Source: Arenicellales bacterium (GTDB lineage: Bacteria; Pseudomonadota; Gammaproteobacteria; Arenicellales; JAHEKD01). Taken from it: a stretch of DNA of 64,000 nucleotides. Positions within the stretch are counted from its first letter, which is position 1; the number at the start of each line of letters is the position of its first letter. Below the pieces are notes generated by a model that saw only the letters and a program-made list of their open reading frames with translations, ran no database searches and was not told the origin of the DNA. Positions 26,125 to 33,463 of this stretch are shown here, piece after piece. The stretch lies in assembly GCA_028284225.1 (NCBI GenBank), contig JANQSD010000001.1, forward strand, positions 124,001-188,000, written 5' to 3'. Position numbers and translations under genes: made by a program.

Positions 26125-26349
26125 ATGTCTACAGGAACATTTGAAAATTGGGCCGGTAACATAGTTGATATCGGTGTTATTTATCCATTTGAAGGCTCCG
26201 AGTTTGTCTTGGTAATCGCCGGCCTTGTATTTTGGGTGTGTTGGCATATTCGACAGATGAAAGCTGAGAATGCCGCCCTTGACCAACAAGTCAAAGAGCT
26301 TAGTAAAGAAAAGCTCAAGTCTCTCGACCTAGATGATCTAGATGTTTAA
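26125..26349 (+). CDS. Small single-span membrane protein downstream of amt, function unknown
   Basis: At 74 residues, it has a short N-terminal segment, one transmembrane helix at about 29-46 (FVLVIAGLVFWVCWHI) and a charged C-terminal helix with coiled-coil character (MKAENAALDQQVKELSKEKL). It starts 11 bases after amt, with GGAAATAATC as a reasonable ribosome binding site. Position and size suggest an accessory subunit of the Amt channel or an anchor for a partner. This is inference; I do not recognise the family. Confidence 0.7.
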   Translation: MSTGTFENWAGNIVDIGVIYPFEGSEFVLVIAGLVFWVCWHIRQMKAENAALDQQVKELSKEKLKSLDLDDLDV

Positions 26350-26402
26350 CGCTTTCTGCGTAGAAAAAACAGTCTGTTGACTGTTCCTCTCGTCTGTAAT
26401 GA

Positions 26403-26428
26403 CTGGGTGTCACTAAACTGACACCCAG
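26403..26428 (+). terminator. Strong hairpin after the amt unit
   Basis: CTGGGTGTCA (26403-26412) and TGACACCCAG (26419-26428) form a perfect 10-base-pair stem with a 6-base loop, 54 bases after the small membrane protein gene. Only a weak T-containing tail follows. It is best read as an intrinsic terminator or transcript-end hairpin separating amt from the ligase operon. Confidence 0.65.
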
Positions 26429-26485
26429 CTCATTTCAAAGGATTGACGCAAATTCCATTATTTTAACTACAGGAAAATATTATTC

Positions 26486-26514
26486 TTGACATTATATTTT
26501 TCGACTCATAATAT
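26486..26514 (+). promoter_or_regulatory. Sigma-70-like promoter of the first ligase operon
   Basis: TTGACA at 26486-26491 matches the -35 consensus exactly. A 17-base AT-rich spacer leads to TAATAT at 26509-26514. The start codon of the ligase gene lies 63 bases downstream, with an AGGAGAA ribosome binding site. Confidence 0.6.
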
Positions 26515-26577
26515 TGGATTAGAAGCAATTTCAGTCGCTAAACCGATTATTAGCATCACCCAGACCAGGAGAAATAC

Positions 26578-28059
26578 ATGGCAAAAAATGACTCAACTGA
26601 TTTAGAACGCCACGTCAGTGCACGTGGTCGTACTCAACTTATTAAACAAGTACGCGAAAAAATTAATGAACTCGGTATCGAGTATATCTATTACCAGTTT
26701 ATTTCAGTAACAGGACGAATAGTGGGTAAGGGTATCCCCGCCGATCATTGGGAACGTACCGCCGCTAAGGGATTTCAATTAGTTTACGGTGCAACTGCGA
26801 ATCTGTTTGTGGATCGTCATGGTGAGTACATTGGCTATGGTCCGGAGGCCGCGGAGTTGGTTGGTATTCCTGATCCCGAAACCTTTGTGCAGTTACCTTG
26901 GGATAAACGTATTGGTCGTGTATTTTGCACATGTTTTCGAAATAGAGAAGAAAAAGTCAATCCTGGTGGCCATTTGACCTCTGATTGCCGAGGGAATCTA
27001 CGCATTATTCATGACGAATTTAAGAAAAAGCACGGCCTGGAATTACGTGCCGGCACAGAACCGGAGATGATGTGGCTCAAGCGTGGTGAAGATGGGCAAC
27101 CCGATGGTGGTTTTTCAAACCCATATTGTTATCACATCGATCAGTTTGAATCATTAAGGCCGGTTTCCATGCAAGTCATTAAGTATGCCCGAGCGATGGG
27201 ACTGGATATGATTCAGGGAGATCATGAAGATGCACCCGGTCAGTTAGAGTTAAACTGGCAATTCGATGAAGTGCTGCGAAACGCCGACAGGCTTTCAACT
27301 TACCGGCAAATTTGTGCTCAGGTGGCCCGTGAAAATAATCTGATTGCCTGTTTTATGAGCAAACCGTTTATGGGTGTGTCAGCATCAGGTTGTCATCATA
27401 ATGTTTCACTTTGGAAAGGCGGAAAGGATGTAACCAATAAACTCGGTCACGACAAACTGCCAGGGTTGAAAGATTCGTTTAGTTATCGTGATGGTGGCGA
27501 TAACAAGTTCATGCCTGACACCAAGGATCAACAAAAACCAGGCAAAGTCGGCCTAATGGCAATAGGCGGTATTATGGCGCACCTGGGTGCGTTGACGGCG
27601 ATAGGCTGTTCCACGGTTAATTCTTATCGACGTTTATGGGATACAGGTTTTTGGGCACCGGTCTTTGCTGACTGGGGCTATCAGAATCGTACTACCGGCA
27701 TGCGGGTATCTGCGCCGGGCCGATTCGAGTATCGCGCAGTGGACTCCATGGTTAATCCTTATTTAATGGGATCGGCAATCTTGAAAGCGTTTGATGATGG
27801 TCTGCAAAATAAACTCGATCCCGGTGAGCCTGAAGAACGCAATATATATGAAGCAATGGAGGCGGGTAAAGAAGTTAAAAAATTACCCATGTCTCTGGGC
27901 GAAGCTCTTGACCGGCTGGCGAATGATGAAGTCATTAAATCTGCCATGCCGGATGAAATGTATAAGGTTTTCCACTGGTACAAAAACGATGAATGGGAGA
28001 AGTTCATGTCGACGGTAACGGATTGGGATCAGGAAACGTATCTTGATTGTTTGCCTTAA
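26578..28059 (+). CDS. Glutamine-synthetase-family ligase, copy 1 (GlnT-like)
   Basis: An ATP-dependent glutamate-amine ligase of the glutamine synthetase superfamily, 493 residues. GS motifs are ELRAGTEPEMMW (metal Glu), GDHEDAPGQLELNW, ACFMSKPFMGVSASGCHHNV (His and ATP site), CSTVNSYRRLWDTGFWAP and GRFEYRAVDSMVNPYL. It heads an operon with amidotransferase, GXGXG and FMN-synthase genes, so its product is probably handed to that complex. It is clearly diverged from both other GS paralogs in the window. It could be a true ammonia ligase or a gamma-glutamylamide synthetase; the amine cannot be read from sequence. Confidence 0.9.
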   Translation: MAKNDSTDLERHVSARGRTQLIKQVREKINELGIEYIYYQFISVTGRIVGKGIPADHWERTAAKGFQLVYGATANLFVDRHGEYIGYGPEAAELVGIPDPETFVQLPWDKRIGRVFCTCFRNREEKVNPGGHLTSDCRGNLRIIHDEFKKKHGLELRAGTEPEMMWLKRGEDGQPDGGFSNPYCYHIDQFESLRPVSMQVIKYARAMGLDMIQGDHEDAPGQLELNWQFDEVLRNADRLSTYRQICAQVARENNLIACFMSKPFMGVSASGCHHNVSLWKGGKDVTNKLGHDKLPGLKDSFSYRDGGDNKFMPDTKDQQKPGKVGLMAIGGIMAHLGALTAIGCSTVNSYRRLWDTGFWAPVFADWGYQNRTTGMRVSAPGRFEYRAVDSMVNPYLMGSAILKAFDDGLQNKLDPGEPEERNIYEAMEAGKEVKKLPMSLGEALDRLANDEVIKSAMPDEMYKVFHWYKNDEWEKFMSTVTDWDQETYLDCLP

Positions 28060-28093
28060 TCAGCTAACGAATTATTACTAAGGAGTTTTATCA

Positions 28094-29029
28094 ATGTGTG
28101 GAATAGCTGGACTTATTCATCGCGGAAAGAGTTCGGATATTGGTTCAGAAATGGTTTCCATGTTGCAGTCACTCAAGCACAGGGGGCCTGACTCAACAGG
28201 TTTTGCTCTATATGGTGTGCCTGAAGAAAATCGCTGTATTTTGCGATTCAAGGTGGCAGAACAAGAGGACCTGAGTTCTGGATTTGATATTCATGCACAA
28301 ATCAAAGAGCGTAAAGCGACCGTTGATGAGCGCTTAAAAGAACTCGGAGCCAGTGTGGTTGAAAAAGATGAAGCCACTGAATATGCATTCAGATATGAGT
28401 TTGAATACGACGGTGATATGCGGCGATTGGCCGATTATATTGAAGATGGTGATGGTGCAGAAATTTTGTCAATCGGTAGAGGTCTGGAATTAATCAAGGA
28501 TCTAGGTGATGCTACTGTTGTTTCCGATGCTTATGACTTAAAAGGTTTTCAGGGGACACACGCAATCGGCCATACTCGTATGGCTACCGAGTCGGATGTT
28601 GATATTCGTTCCGCCCATCCTTATTGGGCGTATCCGTTTAATGATGTTTCAGTCGTCCACAATGGTCAGCTGACCAATTATTGGACTTCCCGGCGGGAAC
28701 TGGAACGTCGCGGTCATCGCTTTATGTCCAATTGTGATTCAGAGGTCATTGCAGTTTATATTGCAGATCGAATGAATCAGGGTGATGACCTGGAAGCCGC
28801 CATGAAACGATCTATTGATGAGCTTGATGGCGTGTTTACCTATATTGTTGCCACCAGCGATAAATTGGGTATGGCTAAAGATGTAATGGCAGCCAAGCCG
28901 ATGGTATTGTATGAAAGTGACGATTTCGTGGGCCTGGCATCTGAAGAAGTGGCAATTAGAAGTGTCTTTCCGCATGAGATTGATACTTGGGACCCTTATG
29001 AAGGCGAGGTGAAAGTATGGCAGGCGTAG
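28094..29029 (+). CDS. Class II glutamine amidotransferase, GlxB/MgsA-like, cluster 1
   Basis: An Ntn-type amidotransferase domain equivalent to the N-terminal part of glutamate synthase, 311 residues. Met1 is followed by the nucleophile Cys2 (MCGIAGLIHRG). Other motifs are LKHRGPDSTGF, THAIGHTRMATES, VHNGQLTNYW and NCDSEVIAVYI. It has an insertion at about 85-130 rich in Glu and Lys. It overlaps the next gene by 13 bases, and the set mirrors glutamate synthase split into three chains. Confidence 0.9.
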   Translation: MCGIAGLIHRGKSSDIGSEMVSMLQSLKHRGPDSTGFALYGVPEENRCILRFKVAEQEDLSSGFDIHAQIKERKATVDERLKELGASVVEKDEATEYAFRYEFEYDGDMRRLADYIEDGDGAEILSIGRGLELIKDLGDATVVSDAYDLKGFQGTHAIGHTRMATESDVDIRSAHPYWAYPFNDVSVVHNGQLTNYWTSRRELERRGHRFMSNCDSEVIAVYIADRMNQGDDLEAAMKRSIDELDGVFTYIVATSDKLGMAKDVMAAKPMVLYESDDFVGLASEEVAIRSVFPHEIDTWDPYEGEVKVWQA

Positions 29030-29856
29030 CGCATAAATCCCATGAGATGGGATTGCATTCAGAACAGTTAAGCGGACGTACACAGCAGCGTTTTTTTTCT
29101 GCAACAGAGGAAGAAAATTTCGTCTACCCGTGGTCGTACGAAGTTGATTTTGATAAGTCCGCACAGTTTGATGCCGAGGGCATGGATACGCCACAGATCA
29201 ATGTGAAAATCCGCGAATTAATGCAGCAGGGCCACGGCACGATTACGGTCAAAAACCCAATGGCCAGACATTCTTTGGGTGTGGGTATTCTGAATCGATT
29301 AAATCTTAATTTTGAAGGGTCGTTGGGCTACTTTGGTTGTGGATTAATCGATGGCCCGAACGTTCATATCAGTGGACGTGTGGGCTGGTCTTGTGCAGAA
29401 AATATGATGGCCGGTACTGTAGTGATTGAAAAAAACGGTGGTTCAACTTTTGGTGCAGCAATGCGTGGTGGAGATTTGGTCTGCAAAGGTGATGTCGGTT
29501 CACGAACAGGTATCGATCAGAAAGGCGGCACCATTATTGTTGGTGGTCGTACCGGTGCTTTTTCTGGCTTTATGATGCAACGTGGTCGTATGGTGATTCT
29601 TGGGGATGCCGGTAAAAATCTAGGTGACTCCATGTATGACGGAACGATTTATGTGGGCGGCAAGCTCACCGATCTTGGCGTAGATTGCGTGGAAGGGGAA
29701 ATGACAGATTTGGATGTTAAATGGTTGAATGACAAGCTCGGCAAGTATGGACTTGAAGCGCCAAACGGAGCCGAAAACATGACTAAGCTGGTTTCAGGCA
29801 AGCAGCTCTGGAATTATGACAATTTAGAACCGACTGAGAAAAAATTGGTTCTGTAA
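29017..29856 (+). CDS. GXGXG-domain protein, GlxC/MgsB-like, cluster 1
   Basis: A beta-helix domain equivalent to the C-terminal GXGXG part of the glutamate synthase large subunit, 279 residues. The repeats run from about residue 95 to 230: GSLGYFGCGLIDGPN, GRVGWSCAENMMAGT, GAAMRGGDLVCKGDVGSRTG, GGRTGAFSGFMMQRG and GDAGKNLGDSMYDGTIYVGG. It is about 50 residues longer than its paralog at 41087, mostly an N-terminal extension. It bridges amidotransferase and FMN subunits in the assumed complex. Confidence 0.9.
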   Translation: MAGVAHKSHEMGLHSEQLSGRTQQRFFSATEEENFVYPWSYEVDFDKSAQFDAEGMDTPQINVKIRELMQQGHGTITVKNPMARHSLGVGILNRLNLNFEGSLGYFGCGLIDGPNVHISGRVGWSCAENMMAGTVVIEKNGGSTFGAAMRGGDLVCKGDVGSRTGIDQKGGTIIVGGRTGAFSGFMMQRGRMVILGDAGKNLGDSMYDGTIYVGGKLTDLGVDCVEGEMTDLDVKWLNDKLGKYGLEAPNGAENMTKLVSGKQLWNYDNLEPTEKKLVL

Positions 29857-29877
29857 CTTATAGCCAAGGATTTAACT

Positions 29878-31251
29878 ATGACAGGAAGACCAGTAAAAAT
29901 AGATGCTAAAACCGGACGGCAGGTTCGGGATGTCCATAATCTTGGTAAAAGTTTTATTTTTCCACCGGAAGTCATCGATGACATTCATATCAAATCCGAA
30001 CTTGGACGCTATCGTATGCGGGGATTTTCTTTGTTCAAGAAAATTCCGACCTGGGACGATTTAACATTTATGCCGGGGACATTAACACGTTTTGTGATAG
30101 AGGGTTATCGTGAGAAATGTCTGACTAAAACAATCATCGGGCCTAAAGCCAAGCACCCGCTTGAATTAGATATTCCCGTTTATATTACCGGTATGAGTTT
30201 TGGTGCCTTATCCTATGAAGCTAAAACGGCTTTGGCGCGTGGCGCTACTATGGCTGGAACGGCAACCTGTTCAGGTGAGGGCGGTATGATTCCGGATGAG
30301 CGCCGTTATTCTTCTAAATGGATGTATCAATGTATCCAATCACGTTATGGTTTCAATCCTAACCATTTGCGTCTGGCCGATTGTGTTGAGTTCTTTATTG
30401 GCCAAGGGTGTAAGGTAGGGCTCGGCGGGCACTTGATGGGTCAGAAAGTGACCGACCAGGTGGCAGAAATGCGCTCATTGCCGGCGGGTATTGATCAGCG
30501 TTCACCTGCCCGCCATCCCGATTGGCTGGGACCGGATGACTTAGCATTAAAGATTAATGAAATTCGAGAAGCGACTAATGGTGAAATTCCTATTCAGTTA
30601 AAACTTGGTGCAGCACGGGTGTATGATGACGTTCGCATGGCTGCAAAAACTGGCCCAGATTCTATTTATATTGATGGTATGGAAGGTGGAACCGGCGCTG
30701 GCCCGCACTTGGCCACTGAAGAAACCGGTGTGCCGGGTATTGCGGCAATCAGGCAAGCACGCCATGCCTTGGATGATGTTGGTCAATCCGGAGAAATCTC
30801 ATTGGTGTATGCCGGAGGGATTCGTAATGGCGGTGATGTGGCCAAAGCGTTGGCCCTTGGAGCCGATGCAGTGGCTATTGGCCATAGCGCTTTAATGGCA
30901 CTCAATTGTAATAAAGCTATTCCTGAAGCTGACTTCGAAACGGAAATGGGTGTAGAGGCCGGTTATTGTTATCACTGTCATACCGGTCGCTGCCCGGTTG
31001 GGGTTGCGACTCAGGATCCGGAGCTGCGAAAGCGTTTGAATCCTGATGATGCGGCCGAGCGAGTATATAACTTCTTGCATACCCTGACTATTGAGGCGCA
31101 AATGTTGGCACGTGCTTGCGGTAAAACTAACATTCATTCATTGGAACCTGAAGATTTAGCGGCATTAACAATGGAGGCATCTGCTTTAGCTCAAGTTCCA
31201 CTGGCCGGTACTCAGCATACCGTTGGCCGGCCGGATATGACCCGTTTCTAG
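29878..31251 (+). CDS. FMN-binding glutamate synthase-type subunit, GlxD/MgsC-like, cluster 1
   Basis: A synthase domain of the split glutamate-synthase-like enzyme, 457 residues. It has YITGMSFGALSYEAKTALA, CSGEGGMIPDERR, GGHLMGQKVTDQVAEMR, GAARVYDDVRMA, GMEGGTGAGPHLATEETG and YAGGIRNGGDVAKALALGAD, the FMN and 2-oxoglutarate site of GltB. A cysteine cluster, C364-x2-C367-x4-C372 (CYHCHTGRCPVG), corresponds to the [3Fe-4S] site of glutamate synthase. The cluster 2 paralog lacks these cysteines. The product is either glutamate or an N-substituted glutamate. Confidence 0.9.
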   Translation: MTGRPVKIDAKTGRQVRDVHNLGKSFIFPPEVIDDIHIKSELGRYRMRGFSLFKKIPTWDDLTFMPGTLTRFVIEGYREKCLTKTIIGPKAKHPLELDIPVYITGMSFGALSYEAKTALARGATMAGTATCSGEGGMIPDERRYSSKWMYQCIQSRYGFNPNHLRLADCVEFFIGQGCKVGLGGHLMGQKVTDQVAEMRSLPAGIDQRSPARHPDWLGPDDLALKINEIREATNGEIPIQLKLGAARVYDDVRMAAKTGPDSIYIDGMEGGTGAGPHLATEETGVPGIAAIRQARHALDDVGQSGEISLVYAGGIRNGGDVAKALALGADAVAIGHSALMALNCNKAIPEADFETEMGVEAGYCYHCHTGRCPVGVATQDPELRKRLNPDDAAERVYNFLHTLTIEAQMLARACGKTNIHSLEPEDLAALTMEASALAQVPLAGTQHTVGRPDMTRF

Positions 31252-31260
31252 GAGATAAGC

Positions 31261-31650
31261 ATGAGTACAGACAATATCGATCATTTTTTAGAAACAGATG
31301 GTGTAGACACTGAGCGTGAAAAAGATATCGGACAACACATTGGTTATCGTTACGATGTTAATCTTGTTCCGGACATGGCTTATTGCACGCCATTTTTAAA
31401 AAAATACATGGAAGTCATGGGCTGGACAGATCTGAACTGGCTCGAAGATGTGCATATGGGTTACGAAGAAAATCGAGCAGCAGTATTTGATCGTAATATA
31501 AATGGTTGGGTCACTGTCCCAGAAGATATCGAATTGCCTGATAACCAGCAGGAGCGAGACATGATTGCCCGGGAATTATTAATAAAATTCCAAATGTCCA
31601 GCAATCATCCAATGGTTGATTTGCGCAAGGCTTACGAGAAATTTAAATAA
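31261..31650 (+). CDS. Unknown 129-residue protein closing ligase operon 1
   Basis: It starts 9 bases after the FMN-subunit gene with GGAGATAAGC as ribosome binding site, so it belongs to the same operon. The protein is soluble and acidic, without signal peptide. Notable segments are KDIGQHIGYRYDVNLVPDM, TPFLKKYMEVMGWTDLNW, and a C-terminal helical part with MIARELLIKFQMSSNHPM. I do not recognise the family. There is no equivalent in the mgsABC-gmaS set at 40188-44448, making it a candidate specific subunit or chaperone of the cluster 1 enzyme. Confidence 0.8.
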   Translation: MSTDNIDHFLETDGVDTEREKDIGQHIGYRYDVNLVPDMAYCTPFLKKYMEVMGWTDLNWLEDVHMGYEENRAAVFDRNINGWVTVPEDIELPDNQQERDMIARELLIKFQMSSNHPMVDLRKAYEKFK

Positions 31651-31653
31651 ATA

Positions 31654-31688
31654 TTTATTTTCGAAATACTAGCAGGGACGAAAATAAA
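31654..31688. repeat. AT-rich inverted repeat after ligase operon 1
   Basis: TTTATTTTCG (31654-31663) pairs perfectly with CGAAAATAAA (31679-31688) around a 15-base loop, immediately after the last gene of the operon. It may mark the transcript end or a regulator site. The remaining intergenic DNA to 31940 is AT-rich and shows nothing else I can support apart from a plausible tmm promoter region. Confidence 0.45.
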
Positions 31689-31940
31689 AAGAATTTATTA
31701 AATCTGTAGCAGCTGATGAGAATCCACTGCTTGGGAAAATAATTTCAATCTATCGCCATATTGAAGCTTCTCTTTAGCACATGTAGCAATATCTGATTTT
31801 TTTTGCGGGATGGTTGTTTCTTATTATTTTTTCATATCGAAACCTATCGTATGTGCTGGCTAAGTTAAATGACCCACTGAATCGGCACTTTTGCTATATT
31901 TTGCTTTGATGCTTGCAACTATTAATTTAAGGTATGGTTT

Positions 31941-33281
31941 ATGACAAGAGTGGCAATCATCGGAGCCGGTCCATCAGGTACGGCACAACTAAGAGCATTT
32001 GCATCAGCATCTGAAAATGGTGCTGAAATCCCGGAGATTGTTTGTTATGAAAAACAGGCTGATTGGGGCGGATTGTGGAATTACACCCAGTACACAGGTA
32101 TTGATCAGCACGGTGAACCAGTCCATGGGAGTATGTATCGTGACTTATGGTCTAATGGTCCCAAAGAATGCCTTGAATTTGCCGATTATACGTTTGAAGA
32201 ACATTTTGGCCGTCCAATAGCATCTTATCCACCGAGAGAAGTTTTAGCTGATTATATAAAAGGGCGTGTAAAAAAAGCCGGAGTGAGAAAATACTGCAGA
32301 TTTAATCATAGTGTCCATCACGTTAGTTATTGTGATCAAACAGAAAAGTTTATGATTCAGGTCAAAAATCTACGTGACAATCAATTTATTACTGATGAGG
32401 CTGACTATGTTGTTGTGGCAACAGGACATTTTTCAACACCTAATCTACCGCATTTCAAGGGTCTAGAGACTTTTAATGGGCGTGTGCTTCACGCACATGA
32501 TTTTCGTGATGCCAGAGAATTTATTGATCAAGATTTATTAATTGTTGGTGCCAGTTATTCTGGTGAGGATATTGCATCTGTATGTTATAAGTTTGGCTCT
32601 AAATCAGTAACAATTAGTCATCGAACAGAACCTACCGGTTTTAATTGGCCTGACAATTTTCAAGAAGTGCCTTTATTGGCTCATGTCGATGAAAAGACTG
32701 CATATTTTAAAGATGGCAGTAGCAAACAAGTGGATGCGATTATTTTGTGTACAGGCTATTTGCACCATTTTCCATTTATGGAAAACAGTTTGTGTTTACG
32801 TACTGATAATCGTATGTGGACGCCGGGGTTATATCAGGGTGTGATCTGGCAGGACAACCCTAAATTGATTTATCTGGGTATGCAAGATCAGTTCTACACC
32901 TTTAATATGTTTGATGCGCAGGCTTGGTACGCGCGTGATGTAATTATGGGTCGAATCGAGTTGCCTGCAAAAGCAGATATGCAAAAACATAGTGATGCCT
33001 GGGAAGCGCGTGAGCAAACGTTGGTGAGCAATGAGGATATGATCTGGTTTCAAGGTGATTATACTCAAGCTTTAATCGATCTGACTGATTATCCATGTTT
33101 TGATGTAGAAGGCGTGAATAAAACATTTATGGAATGGGAGCATCATAAACATAAAGATATTCTGAAGTTTCGTGATAATTCCTATCGTTCATTAATAACC
33201 GGAAATATGCAGCCCGTTCACCATACCTCGTGGATGCAAGCGATGGATGATTCAATGCAGGCATATCTAAACCAACCATAA
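31941..33281 (+). CDS. tmm: Trimethylamine monooxygenase (bacterial flavin-containing monooxygenase)
   Basis: Tmm oxidises trimethylamine to trimethylamine N-oxide with NADPH and oxygen; it also accepts related methylated amines and sulfides. At 446 residues it has FAD motif GAGPSG at 8-13, EKQADWGGLWNY, SMYRDLWSNGPKECLEFADY, the FMO signature FNGRVLHAHDFRD, NADPH motif GASYSGED, ILCTGYLHHFPF, and GMQDQFYTFNMFDAQAWYAR. These segments closely resemble Tmm of Methylophaga and marine bacteria. It has its own upstream region. Its frequent partner Tdm (TMAO demethylase) is not adjacent. Its substrate links it to the mgs/gmaS methylamine genes nearby. Confidence 0.92.
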   Translation: MTRVAIIGAGPSGTAQLRAFASASENGAEIPEIVCYEKQADWGGLWNYTQYTGIDQHGEPVHGSMYRDLWSNGPKECLEFADYTFEEHFGRPIASYPPREVLADYIKGRVKKAGVRKYCRFNHSVHHVSYCDQTEKFMIQVKNLRDNQFITDEADYVVVATGHFSTPNLPHFKGLETFNGRVLHAHDFRDAREFIDQDLLIVGASYSGEDIASVCYKFGSKSVTISHRTEPTGFNWPDNFQEVPLLAHVDEKTAYFKDGSSKQVDAIILCTGYLHHFPFMENSLCLRTDNRMWTPGLYQGVIWQDNPKLIYLGMQDQFYTFNMFDAQAWYARDVIMGRIELPAKADMQKHSDAWEAREQTLVSNEDMIWFQGDYTQALIDLTDYPCFDVEGVNKTFMEWEHHKHKDILKFRDNSYRSLITGNMQPVHHTSWMQAMDDSMQAYLNQP

Positions 33282-33448
33282 AAAATTCGGCAGTGCGACT
33301 AATATGTAAATTTCTTTAATGATAGACATTTACACTGCTTGAAAAGTAAATCATTAATAATAAAATCGCGATGACACTGCCGGAATAGAATTTGGCATTG
33401 TATTATGCATTCCTGTCAGCACAATAGTGATGACATGATGTTAATCAA

Positions 33449-33459
33449 TTTACACAGAG
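33449..33459 (+). promoter_or_regulatory. Shared leader motif before ppc
   Basis: TTTACACAGAG. The same 11-mer precedes amt (24713-24723) and the GS copy 2 gene (36867-36877). Its AGAG may serve as the ppc ribosome binding site, 4 bases before the first ATG. Confidence 0.45.
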
Positions 33460-33463
33460 TACT

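Noticed and set aside
31860-31940. Possible sigma-54 promoter (GGCAC followed by TTTGCT) before tmm
   Set aside because: The spacing between GG and GC is not the required 12 bases.
33286-33385. CGGCAGTG and CACTGCCG inverted repeat between tmm and ppc
   Set aside because: Only 8 matching bases and about 80 bases apart; not distinguishable from chance.
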